6,385 bases of DNA from an uncultured Bacteroidota bacterium (GCA_903881065.1 CAIRRW010000205.1:1-6385); one strand, 5' to 3'. Numbered from the stretch's first letter, positions 1 through 6,328 are shown. Notes: generated by a model not told the origin, from the letters alone. Numbers and translations are program-made.

Positions 1-1
1 A

Positions 2-577
2 GAAATAATTTATAACAATCCAAAGAAATGTGTTGTTTCGATTATTAAGTCGGAGAAGGAAGTGGGGAAACGAAATCATTATTTTCATATTGCTATTGCC
101 CCGACAAAAAACATGGACAGACTGGAATGGTTTGTTGAAAAGGCAACAGAGATTGGCATAGATGAAATATCGCTTATCAATTGTAAAACAAGTGAACGGA
201 CAATTGTAAAAACAGAACGATTGAATAAGGTATCTGTTTCTGCAATTAAACAAAGCATGAAAGCATATTTGCCGAAAATAAATGAGGTGATTGGCTATAA
301 AGAATTCATTTCTTCAACAAAGGGCTTTAATGGACAAAAATTTATTGCTCATTGTAATCCTTCGCCTGCAGGGCTTTCAAGTATCCCTCATTTAAAAAAT
401 TGTTATATTGCTTCTGAAAATGCTTTAGTACTTATAGGTCCCGAAGGGGATTTTACTTTGGAAGAAATAAAACTTGCTTTGAATAATGGGTTTATGGAAA
501 TAAGTTTGGGTGCAAGCAGATTAAGAACGGAAACAGCAGCATTATATGCCTGTACGGTTTTGAATATTCAAAATTAG
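2..577 (+). CDS. rsmE: 16S rRNA (uracil-1498-N3)-methyltransferase RsmE, 5'-truncated by the window edge
   Basis: RsmE methylates N3 of U1498 in 16S rRNA of the small ribosomal subunit, using S-adenosylmethionine; it is a cytoplasmic SPOUT-fold enzyme. The reading frame is open from base 2 without a stop, giving 191 visible residues. Family members are usually about 235-245 residues, so roughly 45-50 N-terminal residues (most of the PUA-like RNA-binding domain) lie outside the window. Visible marks are the stretch IAPTKNMDRLEWFVEKATEIG, the SPOUT cofactor-loop motif GPEGDF near visible residues 146-151, and the C-terminal LGASRLRTETAAL that forms the trefoil knot. The GTG at base 62 is internal: the residues before it (KKCVVSIIKSEKE) fit the end of the PUA-like domain, so it is not the start. 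The gene converges on the ABC permease gene across 74 bases, with no strong terminator visible. Identification rests on recognised motifs and is very likely correct. Confidence 0.95.
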   Translation, partial: EIIYNNPKKCVVSIIKSEKEVGKRNHYFHIAIAPTKNMDRLEWFVEKATEIGIDEISLINCKTSERTIVKTERLNKVSVSAIKQSMKAYLPKINEVIGYKEFISSTKGFNGQKFIAHCNPSPAGLSSIPHLKNCYIASENALVLIGPEGDFTLEEIKLALNNGFMEISLGASRLRTETAALYACTVLNIQN

Positions 578-651
578 GTGTAATTCCATTTAAATAATTA
601 GGTTTTATTGTTCAGAATAACCAGAGATTATCTCATTAATCTATAGTGTAA

Positions 652-1875
652 CTATTCGTCTCTTAATGCTTCTACAGGTTGGACTCTAGAAGCTTTAAGT
701 GCAGGAAATAAACCTGCCAATGCTCCGGAAATAATAATAAGCATGGTAGCTGAAATAGCTACATTGAAATCAACTGAAGGATGTTGGAAAAAGTCCGTGT
801 TGGAATCATTAAAGAGTTGTATTAATCCAACGCCAAGTACAAGCCCTGTGTAACCAGCTATGGCCGTTATAAAAATTGCTTCCTGTACAATAAGCATTAC
901 GATGGAAATCGGTGAAGCGCCTATCGCCTTACGTATTCCTATTTCTTTGGTGCGTTCTTTCACTATTATCATCATTATATTGCTTACCCCTACAATGCCT
1001 GCTATCAATGTGAAAATGCCGATAATCCAAATGAATATGTTAATACCCTTCAGCATATTCATGATTCGTTTATATTCCTCCGACCAGTTTTCAATTCGTA
1101 TTGCGTTAACATCAACTGGACTGAAATTATGATGAGCAGCCAGTATTGTACGAACCTGTTTAACTATTGAATCACTGTTGTAAAGAGCAAAATCATCAAG
1201 GGACGACCAAATGTTCTCAATATAGTTTTTGCCATTCATAGAACGTTGCGCGGTAGTAAGGGGAATATAAATCCGTTCGTTATCACCGTTGCCAGGGTCG
1301 GTGAATACGCCAATAACTTTATATGGAATACCAGCTACAGAGATGAATTTACCTAAAGGGTCTTCGCCCTTAAAGAGTGCTTTCTTCACTGGCACACCAA
1401 TCGTACATACTTTCCTGAAGTCCTTAATGTCGAACATATTCAGAAATCGACCTTCAATAGTTGTAGCATTCTCAAGGTAGTTATGGTCAGGCATTACAGC
1501 ACGCACGGTGAAAGTAGCATGTTGATTATTATAAACTAGTATTTGTGACCCACCTCTTTCGAAAACAGCAGAGGAATGTTCAAGGTGTGCAATATTATTT
1601 TTTACTAAATCGAAGTCTTCATTGGTTAGTTGTATGCTTCGCCCGGGTTTAATACCATTAAAAGGAATCACGGTTTGCCCTCCTTCAATATTCAAGCTAT
1701 TTACTGCATCATGTATAAATTCTTTGTGAGCCCCATTACTCAATCCTTTTCCGGCACCAAGCAGCACAATAAGAATAAATATTCCCCATGCTACACTGAA
1801 AGCAGTAAGAAACGTACGCAACTTGTTTTTGCTGATGGTGGCAAATATCTCCTGCCATTTATCCTTGTCGAACAT
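652..1875 (-). CDS. ABC transporter permease, MacB/FtsX family
   Basis: This is an inner-membrane permease of the MacB/FtsX (type VII, mechanotransmission) group, 407 residues, close to the usual length. Topology read from hydrophobicity: a first membrane helix at about residues 21-43, a large periplasmic MacB-type core at about 44-280, then three helices at about 281-303, 327-351 and 372-393. The segment KERTKEIGIRKAIGASP (about 306-322) is the conserved cytoplasmic coupling motif, and the C-terminus GLFPALKASRVQPVEALRDE is typical of the family. It is the second gene of an operon, starting 11 bases after the stop of the ATPase gene. The ATG has no Shine-Dalgarno sequence, so translation may be coupled to the upstream gene. 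In known members such permeases pair with a LolD/MacB ATPase and move lipoproteins, peptides or toxic compounds, or transmit force across the membrane rather than transport. The substrate here cannot be told, and no MacA-like adaptor gene is adjacent. Confidence 0.93.
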   Translation of the reverse strand: MFDKDKWQEIFATISKNKLRTFLTAFSVAWGIFILIVLLGAGKGLSNGAHKEFIHDAVNSLNIEGGQTVIPFNGIKPGRSIQLTNEDFDLVKNNIAHLEHSSAVFERGGSQILVYNNQHATFTVRAVMPDHNYLENATTIEGRFLNMFDIKDFRKVCTIGVPVKKALFKGEDPLGKFISVAGIPYKVIGVFTDPGNGDNERIYIPLTTAQRSMNGKNYIENIWSSLDDFALYNSDSIVKQVRTILAAHHNFSPVDVNAIRIENWSEEYKRIMNMLKGINIFIWIIGIFTLIAGIVGVSNIMMIIVKERTKEIGIRKAIGASPISIVMLIVQEAIFITAIAGYTGLVLGVGLIQLFNDSNTDFFQHPSVDFNVAISATMLIIISGALAGLFPALKASRVQPVEALRDE

Positions 1876-1886
1876 GCAGGAAGTTA

Positions 1887-2552
1887 TTATTGATTAACAA
1901 TTAAACCGTCTTTCAGTCTGATAATCCGGTCAGTCATTTTACTTATATCGTCTTCGTGAGTAACAATAACCACAGTAATTCCCTTCTTATTTACTTCTTT
2001 AAAAATCTCCATTACTTCTTTTGAAGTTTGTGAATCTAAAGCACCTGTAGGTTCATCTGCAAATATAACTTTAGGCTGAGCAATCAATGCACGGGCAATA
2101 GCTACACGTTGTTTTTGTCCACCACTCATTTCACTTGGCGAATGATTAGCCCAGTCTTTTAAACCAACCCTGTCAAGGTATTCAAGTGCTATTTTATTTC
2201 TTTCCTTTCGGCTTATCTTCTGATAATATAACGGCAAAGCAACATTTTCTACAGCATTTTTAAATGCAAGAAGATTGAAAGCCTGAAACACAAAACCAAG
2301 AAATTTATTACGTAGTTGCGCTGCTTTAGCCTGTGATAGATTACGAATAAGAATATCATTCAAATGATATTCACCCGAATCATAATTATCAAGCAGACCT
2401 AAAATATTTAATAAAGTAGATTTGCCCGAACCGGAAGAACCCATAATAGAAACAAGTTCACCTTTGGCAATATGCATTTCAATCCCTTTCAAAACATGCA
2501 TTTTGTTTTGCCCCATCGTGTAGGATTTGTTAATTTGATTTAAGCGAATCAC
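1887..2552 (-). CDS. ABC transporter ATP-binding protein, MacB/LolD family
   Basis: This is the cytoplasmic ATPase subunit that powers the permease encoded just downstream. All nucleotide-binding motifs are intact in 221 residues: Walker A GSSGSGKST at 38-46, Q-loop Gln90 in FVFQAFNLL, signature SGGQ at 143-146, Walker B ending in Asp166-Glu167 (VIFADE), D-loop GALD at 170-173 and switch His199 in VTHE. The length and the opening MIRLNQINKSYTMG are typical of the LolD/MacB/FtsE-like group. The start is a GTG; AAGGA on the minus strand (plus-strand bases 2557-2561) lies four bases upstream and supports it. The gene is first in the operon and is transcribed divergently from the AhpD-like gene at 2813. 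A weak promoter candidate, TACTTTTA on the minus strand (plus-strand bases 2574-2581), misses the TAnnTTTG consensus by one base and lacks an obvious -33 element. Family assignment is firm, substrate unknown. Confidence 0.95.
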   Translation of the reverse strand: MIRLNQINKSYTMGQNKMHVLKGIEMHIAKGELVSIMGSSGSGKSTLLNILGLLDNYDSGEYHLNDILIRNLSQAKAAQLRNKFLGFVFQAFNLLAFKNAVENVALPLYYQKISRKERNKIALEYLDRVGLKDWANHSPSEMSGGQKQRVAIARALIAQPKVIFADEPTGALDSQTSKEVMEIFKEVNKKGITVVIVTHEDDISKMTDRIIRLKDGLIVNQ

Positions 2553-2556
2553 AGTT

Positions 2557-2561
2557 TCCTT
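2557..2561 (-). promoter_or_regulatory. Ribosome binding site of the ABC ATPase gene
   Basis: The minus strand reads AAGGA followed by AACT and then the GTG start codon. It is a short but recognisable Shine-Dalgarno sequence with a tight four-base spacing. It decides the GTG start of the ATPase, in a window where the other genes show no such site. Confidence 0.55.
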
Positions 2562-2684
2562 TTTATTAGGATATAAAAGTAATTGAAAAAAAGAAGGTAT
2601 ACGCTATTGTTTGCTGACTAATATTATTGATGTAAAGAATAAGTTAAATAATCAATTTAATAATCCTAATCAATCAATCGGTTC

Positions 2685-2701
2685 AAAAGTGCCTCACTTT
2701 T
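2685..2701. repeat. Perfect 7-bp dyad AAAAGTG-CCT-CACTTTT in the divergent intergenic region
   Basis: Two perfect 7-base arms flank a 3-base centre, and one further T follows at 2702. The dyad sits about 130 bases upstream of the ABC ATPase start and about 110 bases upstream of the AhpD-like start. It could be an operator, a small RNA hairpin, or chance in AT-rich DNA. The rest of 2553-2812 is AT-rich with no open reading frame I would support. Confidence 0.35.
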
Positions 2702-2782
2702 TATGAGTTGGCTTTTAAATGCTAGATTATCCTATTAATCTTTTCGTTAAATTTAAAGTCTTAAAGTTTTAATTTTTAAAAC

Positions 2783-2790
2783 TACATTTG
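2783..2790 (+). promoter_or_regulatory. Candidate Bacteroidota-type -7 promoter element (TACATTTG)
   Basis: TACATTTG fits the TAnnTTTG -7 consensus known for the primary sigma factor of Bacteroidota, and lies 22 bases before the ATG of the AhpD-like gene. That placement would give a short leader of about 15 bases. No convincing TTG or TTTG -33 element is seen at the expected distance upstream, so the call rests on one box and its position. Confidence 0.45.
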
Positions 2791-2812
2791 TAAAAATTAA
2801 TATCGGTATATA

Positions 2813-3157
2813 ATGAGTGAAATGGTAAAAGAGTTTAATGATTATCGTGCCAGAATGAACGAAAAGATTCTGGCTGCCGATAATACTGTTATCAAACGTT
2901 TATTTAATCTGGATACCAATACTTATGCCGAAGGAGCGTTGCCTATCAAAACAAAAGAGATGCTAGGATTGATTGCATCCATGGTACTTCGCTGTGATGA
3001 CTGCGTTAAATATCATCTCGAAAAATGTAAAGAACAAGGTGTTTCCACAGCTGAATTATTTGAAGTATTTGCTGTAGCAAACATTGTAGGGGGCACCATT
3101 GTTATACCTCATACGCGCAGGGCTGTTGAGTTTTGGGAAGAGCTGCAGAAATTATAA
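2813..3157 (+). CDS. Carboxymuconolactone decarboxylase (AhpD-like) family protein
   Basis: This is a small cytoplasmic all-helical protein of the CMD/AhpD family, 114 residues, the usual size for single-domain members. The sequence RCDDCVKYH (residues 60-68) holds the CxxC redox pair Cys61/Cys64 followed by His68, and Glu49 lies 12 residues before the first cysteine. This spacing reproduces the Glu118-Cys130-Cys133-His137 set of mycobacterial AhpD, so a thiol-disulfide or peroxidase-type activity is more likely than decarboxylation. The AhpD position corresponding to His132 is Asp63 here. The C-terminal half (ELFEVFAVANIVGGTIVIPH) is typical of the family. The ATG start has no Shine-Dalgarno sequence but follows a candidate promoter closely. 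Its stop lies 14 bases before the ATG of the outer-membrane protein gene, suggesting co-transcription; a functional link is not otherwise evident. The physiological partner is unknown, since no ahpC is visible. Confidence 0.9.
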   Translation: MSEMVKEFNDYRARMNEKILAADNTVIKRLFNLDTNTYAEGALPIKTKEMLGLIASMVLRCDDCVKYHLEKCKEQGVSTAELFEVFAVANIVGGTIVIPHTRRAVEFWEELQKL

Positions 3158-3171
3158 ATGACAAATTGTTT

Positions 3172-5715
3172 ATGATAAATAATAGAATACATCGCACAAA
3201 GTCACTCTTCTCCTTTTTTCAAGGAGAAGGGCAGGGGGGGAGGTCTCTGTGGAAAGGGGTGTGCTTTTTGTTTGTTCTATTTATTATTCTCCCTAATCTT
3301 ACTTTTTCTCAAACTACAAAAGTTACTGGTAAAGTGGTTGATGCTGTTACCCGCGAACCATTGCCGTTTGTAAATATTATTTTTAAAGGAACCACTGTGG
3401 GTGTTACTACTGATGTGGAAGGAAATTATTCTCTTTCTACACCTTTGAAAGTTGATTCCATGATTTTTTCCTACATAGGTTATAACAGAGCTACTAAAGC
3501 CGTAAAGCGAGGCATCACGCAGCAAATGAATGTGCCGATGACGCAAGGTGTGGAGCTGAAAGCAATTGAAGTACGCCCTGGCGAGAACCCGGCATGGCGT
3601 ATATTGAGGAAGATTATAGCTAATAAAGATAAGAATAACCGTCAGAATTTAGATGAATACGAATATGAACTTTATAATAAAGTGGAATTCGATTTGAACA
3701 ATATAAATAAGGCAACTAAAAAGTTACTCAAACCTTTTGCTTTTGTTTTTGATGAGATTGACAGTACCAATACCAAAGAAAAACCTTATTTGCCTGTGTT
3801 TATGACCGAAGCGTTATCTGATTTTTATTATCGTAAAAGCCCTACTACCAAAAATGAAGTGGTAAAAGCAAGTAAGGTAGCAGGAGTTAAAAACGCTACC
3901 GTATCACAGTTTATGGGTGATATGTATCAGAATGTAAATATCTATGACAACACTATTCTGGTGTTCGGCAAAAGTTTTATTTCACCTATTGCCAACAATG
4001 CACTACTGTTTTATAAATATTATATGATTGACAGTATGACTATTGATGGCCATAAATGTTATCAATTGCAGTTTAAACCGCGCAGAAAGCAGGAACTTAC
4101 TTTTACGGGTAACTTATGGACAGCCGACACTACCTTCGGAATACAGCGGATAGAGATGAGTCTGGCGGAAGATGCCAACATTAATTTTATCAATACCACC
4201 AATGTTATTCAGGAATATACGTATGTGGATAGCACGTGGATGATGAAGAAAGAACGGCTTGTGATTGATTTTAGTCCGTTCCCTATAGACCAGAAAAAGA
4301 AATCGATGATGGGCGTTTATGGCAGGAAAACCTCTTCGTACAGCAATTATAAAATTAATCAGCAACATGACAGTAAGTTTTATTCGTTGACAGAAAATAT
4401 TAAGGTAGCTGATGATGCCTTTGATAAGACCGATGAATATTGGAAACAACACCGATTGGATACGCTTACCAAGGATGAAAAACAAATCTATCACATGATT
4501 GATACCTTGCAGACATTGCCTACTTATAAAAGCTGGATAAATATTATTCAACTATTTGTAACAGGTTATAAAGTAACAGGTAACTTCGAGATTGGCCCGT
4601 ATTATAATATGTACAGCTATAATAATATTGAAGGCAGTCGCTTTCGGTTTGGCGGACGAACCAGTAATAAGTTCAGCAAGTGGTATGAACTTAGCGGATA
4701 CACTGCTGTTGGTACTAAGGACGAGATATTTAAATATAGTTTGGGCGTTCGGGCATTCGTATCCAAGAAACCAAGAGTGATGGTGGGCATGTATTATAAG
4801 AATGATAATGAAATATTAGGCCAGAGTCAGAACGGATTTACAACAGATAATATTCTTACTTCCGCATTGGCAATTACCCCGCTTACCAATCTTACCAATG
4901 TTAAACAAACCTATGCTTATTACGACAGACAGTGGTTTACTGGATGCAATACTGTGGTAAGTATTTATAACAGAAAGATGACGCCGCTTGGAGGATTTAC
5001 ATATGATTATCAGAAAACATCCAATACCGTTGCTCAACTGCAAAATATTACTACCACCGAACTCCGCGTGATGACTCGCTTTGCGTATAATGAAAAGTTT
5101 GTTGACGGTGAATTTACGCGTGTAAGTATGGGTACTAAATATCCTATTATCTCCGCACAATATACGCTTGGTATTAAAAATCTGTTCGGCGGTGATTATG
5201 ATTATCATAAGTTGGTTTTAAATTGGGATCATTTTATCCGTCTTAAAGCGTGGGGATATTTGAATTATACAATTGAATATGGCAAAACATGGAAACCATT
5301 GCCTTATCCATTGCTTACTTTGCATGGTGGAAACCAAACTTATACTTTTGATCCGTATGCTTATAATGCAATGAATTACTACGAATTTGTGAGTGATGAA
5401 TATGCATCCTTAATATTAGAACAGCATTTTGATGGTTACTTTTTCAATAAAGTACCATTGTTCCGGAAGTTAAAATGGCGTGAAGTAGTTGGCGGAAAAG
5501 CGGTGGTAGGCACCGTAAATCCTGATAACAGAAGCTTACTTAATTTCCCTACTACCTTATTTGATTTGAGCAAAGGCCCTTATGCTGAAGCAAGTGCAGG
5601 AGTGGAGAACATCTTTAAAATATTCCGCTTTGATGCTGTATGGCGACTTACTTATTTAAACAATCCGAATATTACTCCTTTCAGTATTCGTTTTTCCATC
5701 AACGTTGTTTTCTAA
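3172..5715 (+). CDS. DUF5686 / carboxypeptidase-regulatory-like domain outer-membrane protein
   Basis: This is a predicted outer-membrane beta-barrel protein of a family widespread in Bacteroidota, 847 residues from the ATG at 3172. In order: a long basic n-region (1-29), a hydrophobic signal core CFLFVLFIILPNLTFS (31-46), a CarboxypepD_reg-like beta-sandwich at about 50-122 (VTGKVVDAVTREPLPFVNI), the linker motif ENPAWRILRKIIANKD typical of DUF5686, and a long C-terminal region rich in alternating aromatic strands that ends in phenylalanine (FSIRFSINVVF), as barrels often do. The function of the family is not established; a role in envelope assembly or transport is inference. The frame is open from TTG 3133, but that overlaps the upstream gene, so ATG 3172 is preferred. 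GTG 3259 is a further alternative that would remove the repeat-derived residues but leave no basic n-region. The gene is probably the second of an operon with the AhpD-like gene, and a strong terminator follows 56 bases after the stop. Confidence 0.88.
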   Translation: MINNRIHRTKSLFSFFQGEGQGGRSLWKGVCFLFVLFIILPNLTFSQTTKVTGKVVDAVTREPLPFVNIIFKGTTVGVTTDVEGNYSLSTPLKVDSMIFSYIGYNRATKAVKRGITQQMNVPMTQGVELKAIEVRPGENPAWRILRKIIANKDKNNRQNLDEYEYELYNKVEFDLNNINKATKKLLKPFAFVFDEIDSTNTKEKPYLPVFMTEALSDFYYRKSPTTKNEVVKASKVAGVKNATVSQFMGDMYQNVNIYDNTILVFGKSFISPIANNALLFYKYYMIDSMTIDGHKCYQLQFKPRRKQELTFTGNLWTADTTFGIQRIEMSLAEDANINFINTTNVIQEYTYVDSTWMMKKERLVIDFSPFPIDQKKKSMMGVYGRKTSSYSNYKINQQHDSKFYSLTENIKVADDAFDKTDEYWKQHRLDTLTKDEKQIYHMIDTLQTLPTYKSWINIIQLFVTGYKVTGNFEIGPYYNMYSYNNIEGSRFRFGGRTSNKFSKWYELSGYTAVGTKDEIFKYSLGVRAFVSKKPRVMVGMYYKNDNEILGQSQNGFTTDNILTSALAITPLTNLTNVKQTYAYYDRQWFTGCNTVVSIYNRKMTPLGGFTYDYQKTSNTVAQLQNITTTELRVMTRFAYNEKFVDGEFTRVSMGTKYPIISAQYTLGIKNLFGGDYDYHKLVLNWDHFIRLKAWGYLNYTIEYGKTWKPLPYPLLTLHGGNQTYTFDPYAYNAMNYYEFVSDEYASLILEQHFDGYFFNKVPLFRKLKWREVVGGKAVVGTVNPDNRSLLNFPTTLFDLSKGPYAEASAGVENIFKIFRFDAVWRLTYLNNPNITPFSIRFSINVVF
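3204..3243. repeat. Degenerate GC-rich interspersed hairpin repeat inside the 5' end of the DUF5686 gene
   Basis: CTTCTCCTT (3207-3215) and AAGGAGAAG (3221-3229) form a perfect 9-bp stem with a 5-base loop, extended by a G-U and a C-G pair at 3205-3206/3230-3231. The purine tail GGGCAGGGGGGGAGG follows. The arrangement resembles the CTCTCC-TTTGGAGAG-GGCTGGGGTGAGG type element that I recall as scattered in many bacterial genomes, including Bacteroidota. It is more GC-rich than its surroundings and is translated as SLFSFFQGEGQGGRS. Assignment as a repeat is from recalled resemblance, not a search. Confidence 0.6.
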
Positions 5716-5716
5716 C

Positions 5717-5764
5717 ATTGGTTAACTAGTTCATTGGTTAATTAGTTTATTAGTTTATTAGTCT
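5717..5764 (+). repeat. Short tandem repeat, ATTGGTTAATTAGTTT type
   Basis: Two 16-base units, ATTGGTTAACTAGTTC and ATTGGTTAATTAGTTT, differ at two positions. Two 8-base half-units follow, ATTAGTTT and ATTAGTCT. The array starts one base after the stop codon of the DUF5686 gene and ends seven bases before the terminator. It is noncoding, and repeat slippage is the likely origin. Confidence 0.8.
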
Positions 5765-5771
5765 ATGTAAT

Positions 5772-5808
5772 AAAAAAGCTCAGTATTTCTACGGAGCATT
5801 TTTATTTT
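5772..5808 (+). terminator. Rho-independent terminator of the DUF5686 gene
   Basis: GCTC (5778-5781) pairs with GAGC (5794-5797) and the inner GTA (5783-5785) pairs with TAC (5790-5792) around a TTTC loop, with one A-G mismatch between the two stems. An A-run precedes the hairpin and TTTTTATTTT follows it, so the A- and T-runs can extend the stem across one mismatch. Position and orientation fit termination of the AhpD-like/DUF5686 operon. The A-run also gives it some capacity on the other strand. Confidence 0.85.
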
Positions 5809-5954
5809 AATCCTTCTTCTAGGTTCATAATTATAATTAGAATTTCTTACTAATTGTTACACTACTATAATATTATGCTAGTACTATTTTTTAATTAATT
5901 CCTATTTATTAAAAATTTGATACTTGATTATTAATCATTTAGTCGAGTTAGTTC
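5809..5954. other. AT-rich intergenic stretch with no recognised content
   Basis: This stretch lies between the operon terminator and the repeat array. It is very AT-rich and frequently interrupted by stops in all frames. I see no gene, tRNA or strong hairpin. A 13-base AT palindrome at 5925-5937 and a TAGTACTA near 5880 are within what chance gives at this composition. Confidence 0.6.
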
Positions 5955-6023
5955 ATTTTAGTAAGCACATTACTCTTTGCGTCGGGAAAAACTAAAATTA
6001 GCTGGGGATTGCATTTTCCCGAC
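5955..6023. repeat. Nested inverted repeats leading into the GC-rich array
   Basis: Two perfect inverted pairs interlock here. ATTTTAGT (5955-5962) is matched by ACTAAAAT (5991-5998), 28 bases apart. GTCGGGAAAA (5981-5990) is matched by TTTTCCCGAC (6014-6023), 23 bases apart; the second arm is the start of array unit 1. The first arm of the 10-bp pair is therefore an inverted copy of the conserved array motif. In RNA the two stems would be mutually exclusive, because they interlock. Confidence 0.65.
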
Positions 6024-6187
6024 CGGGAGACGACTTTCCCCGTCGGGTAATCTAATGTCCCGATGCGGGATTCGAGTTTCCGACTGGGAGTTAACTTTCC
6101 CCGAGTGATAATCCAGATTCCCGATGCGTAATCCATATTCCCGACCGGGGATTTCATATTCCCGACTCGCAATCTAGTTTCCCGACC
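6016..6187. repeat. Degenerate tandem array of about eight 19-21-base units built on TTCCCGA
   Basis: Units start at 6016, 6036, 6057, 6078, 6097, 6118, 6138 and 6159, with lengths 20, 21, 21, 19, 21, 20, 21 and 20, plus a partial ninth unit TTCCCGACC at 6179-6187. The conserved part is TTCCCGA, then two or three variable bases, a G-rich patch, and often a trailing AATC followed by an AT-rich end. Many units contain CCCG-(1 to 3 bases)-CGGG dyads, for example CCCGACCGGG twice, CCCGTCGGG and CCCGATGCGGG. The array is far richer in GC than its flanks. The minus strand stays open across it (a frame of about 74 residues with a TTG start), but the unit lengths are not multiples of three, so I do not treat it as a gene. 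It is not a CRISPR array, because there are no constant repeats separated by unique spacers. Function unknown. Confidence 0.85.
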
Positions 6188-6328
6188 TAAAAGAGTAGAT
6201 TACCTCATTTCGACTGTTTTTTACCTTACCTAAAGAACGATGTTGTATTAAAGTAGAGCTGATTATTTATTCAACGGTGTAAGTTTTCGTCTCAAACCTC
6301 ATAAAATTTTATAAAGAACTCCAAACTT
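6188..6328. other. Intergenic region after the array, no recognised gene
   Basis: AT-rich sequence returns immediately after the partial ninth unit. Only very short open frames are present, for example ATG at 6240 followed by a stop after three codons. I see no tRNA or known RNA fold. If anything is transcribed here on the plus strand, it would end at the hairpin that follows. Confidence 0.5.

Noticed and set aside
62..577. GTG at 62 as the start of rsmE
   Set aside because: The frame is open to the left edge and the residues before the GTG fit the end of the family's N-terminal domain, so the gene is truncated by the window rather than starting there.
625..655. Hairpins between rsmE and the permease gene (AGATTA/TAATCT and ATAGT/ACTAT)
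   Set aside because: The stems are 5-6 bp, nearly all A-T, without a following T-run; they are too weak to call a terminator.
3133..3171. TTG at 3133 as the start of the DUF5686 gene
   Set aside because: It would overlap the AhpD-like gene by 25 bases, is a rare start codon and adds residues unlike a signal peptide; the ATG at 3172 lies just after the upstream stop.
3158..3175. ATG directly after the stop of the AhpD-like gene
   Set aside because: It opens a frame of only five codons before TGA and cannot be a meaningful gene.
4114..4551. Minus-strand open frame of 145 residues inside the DUF5686 gene
   Set aside because: It is antisense to a well-supported coding sequence and has no recognisable family features. 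The same applies to the open frames at 860-1132, 1289-1480, 1630-1893, 3277-3546, 4592-4780 and 4816-5208.
5925..5937. Palindrome TGATTA-T-TAATCA
   Set aside because: Entirely expected by chance in such AT-rich sequence and not associated with any gene or promoter.
5948..6172. Minus-strand open frame of 74 residues across the repeat array
   Set aside because: It starts with TTG, has no ribosome binding site, and its sequence is simply the translated repeat with frame-breaking unit lengths. The openness is explained by the GC-rich array having few stops.
6016..6187. CRISPR array
   Set aside because: Repeats are contiguous, degenerate and 19-21 bases long with no unique spacers of constant length, and no cas genes are present in the window.
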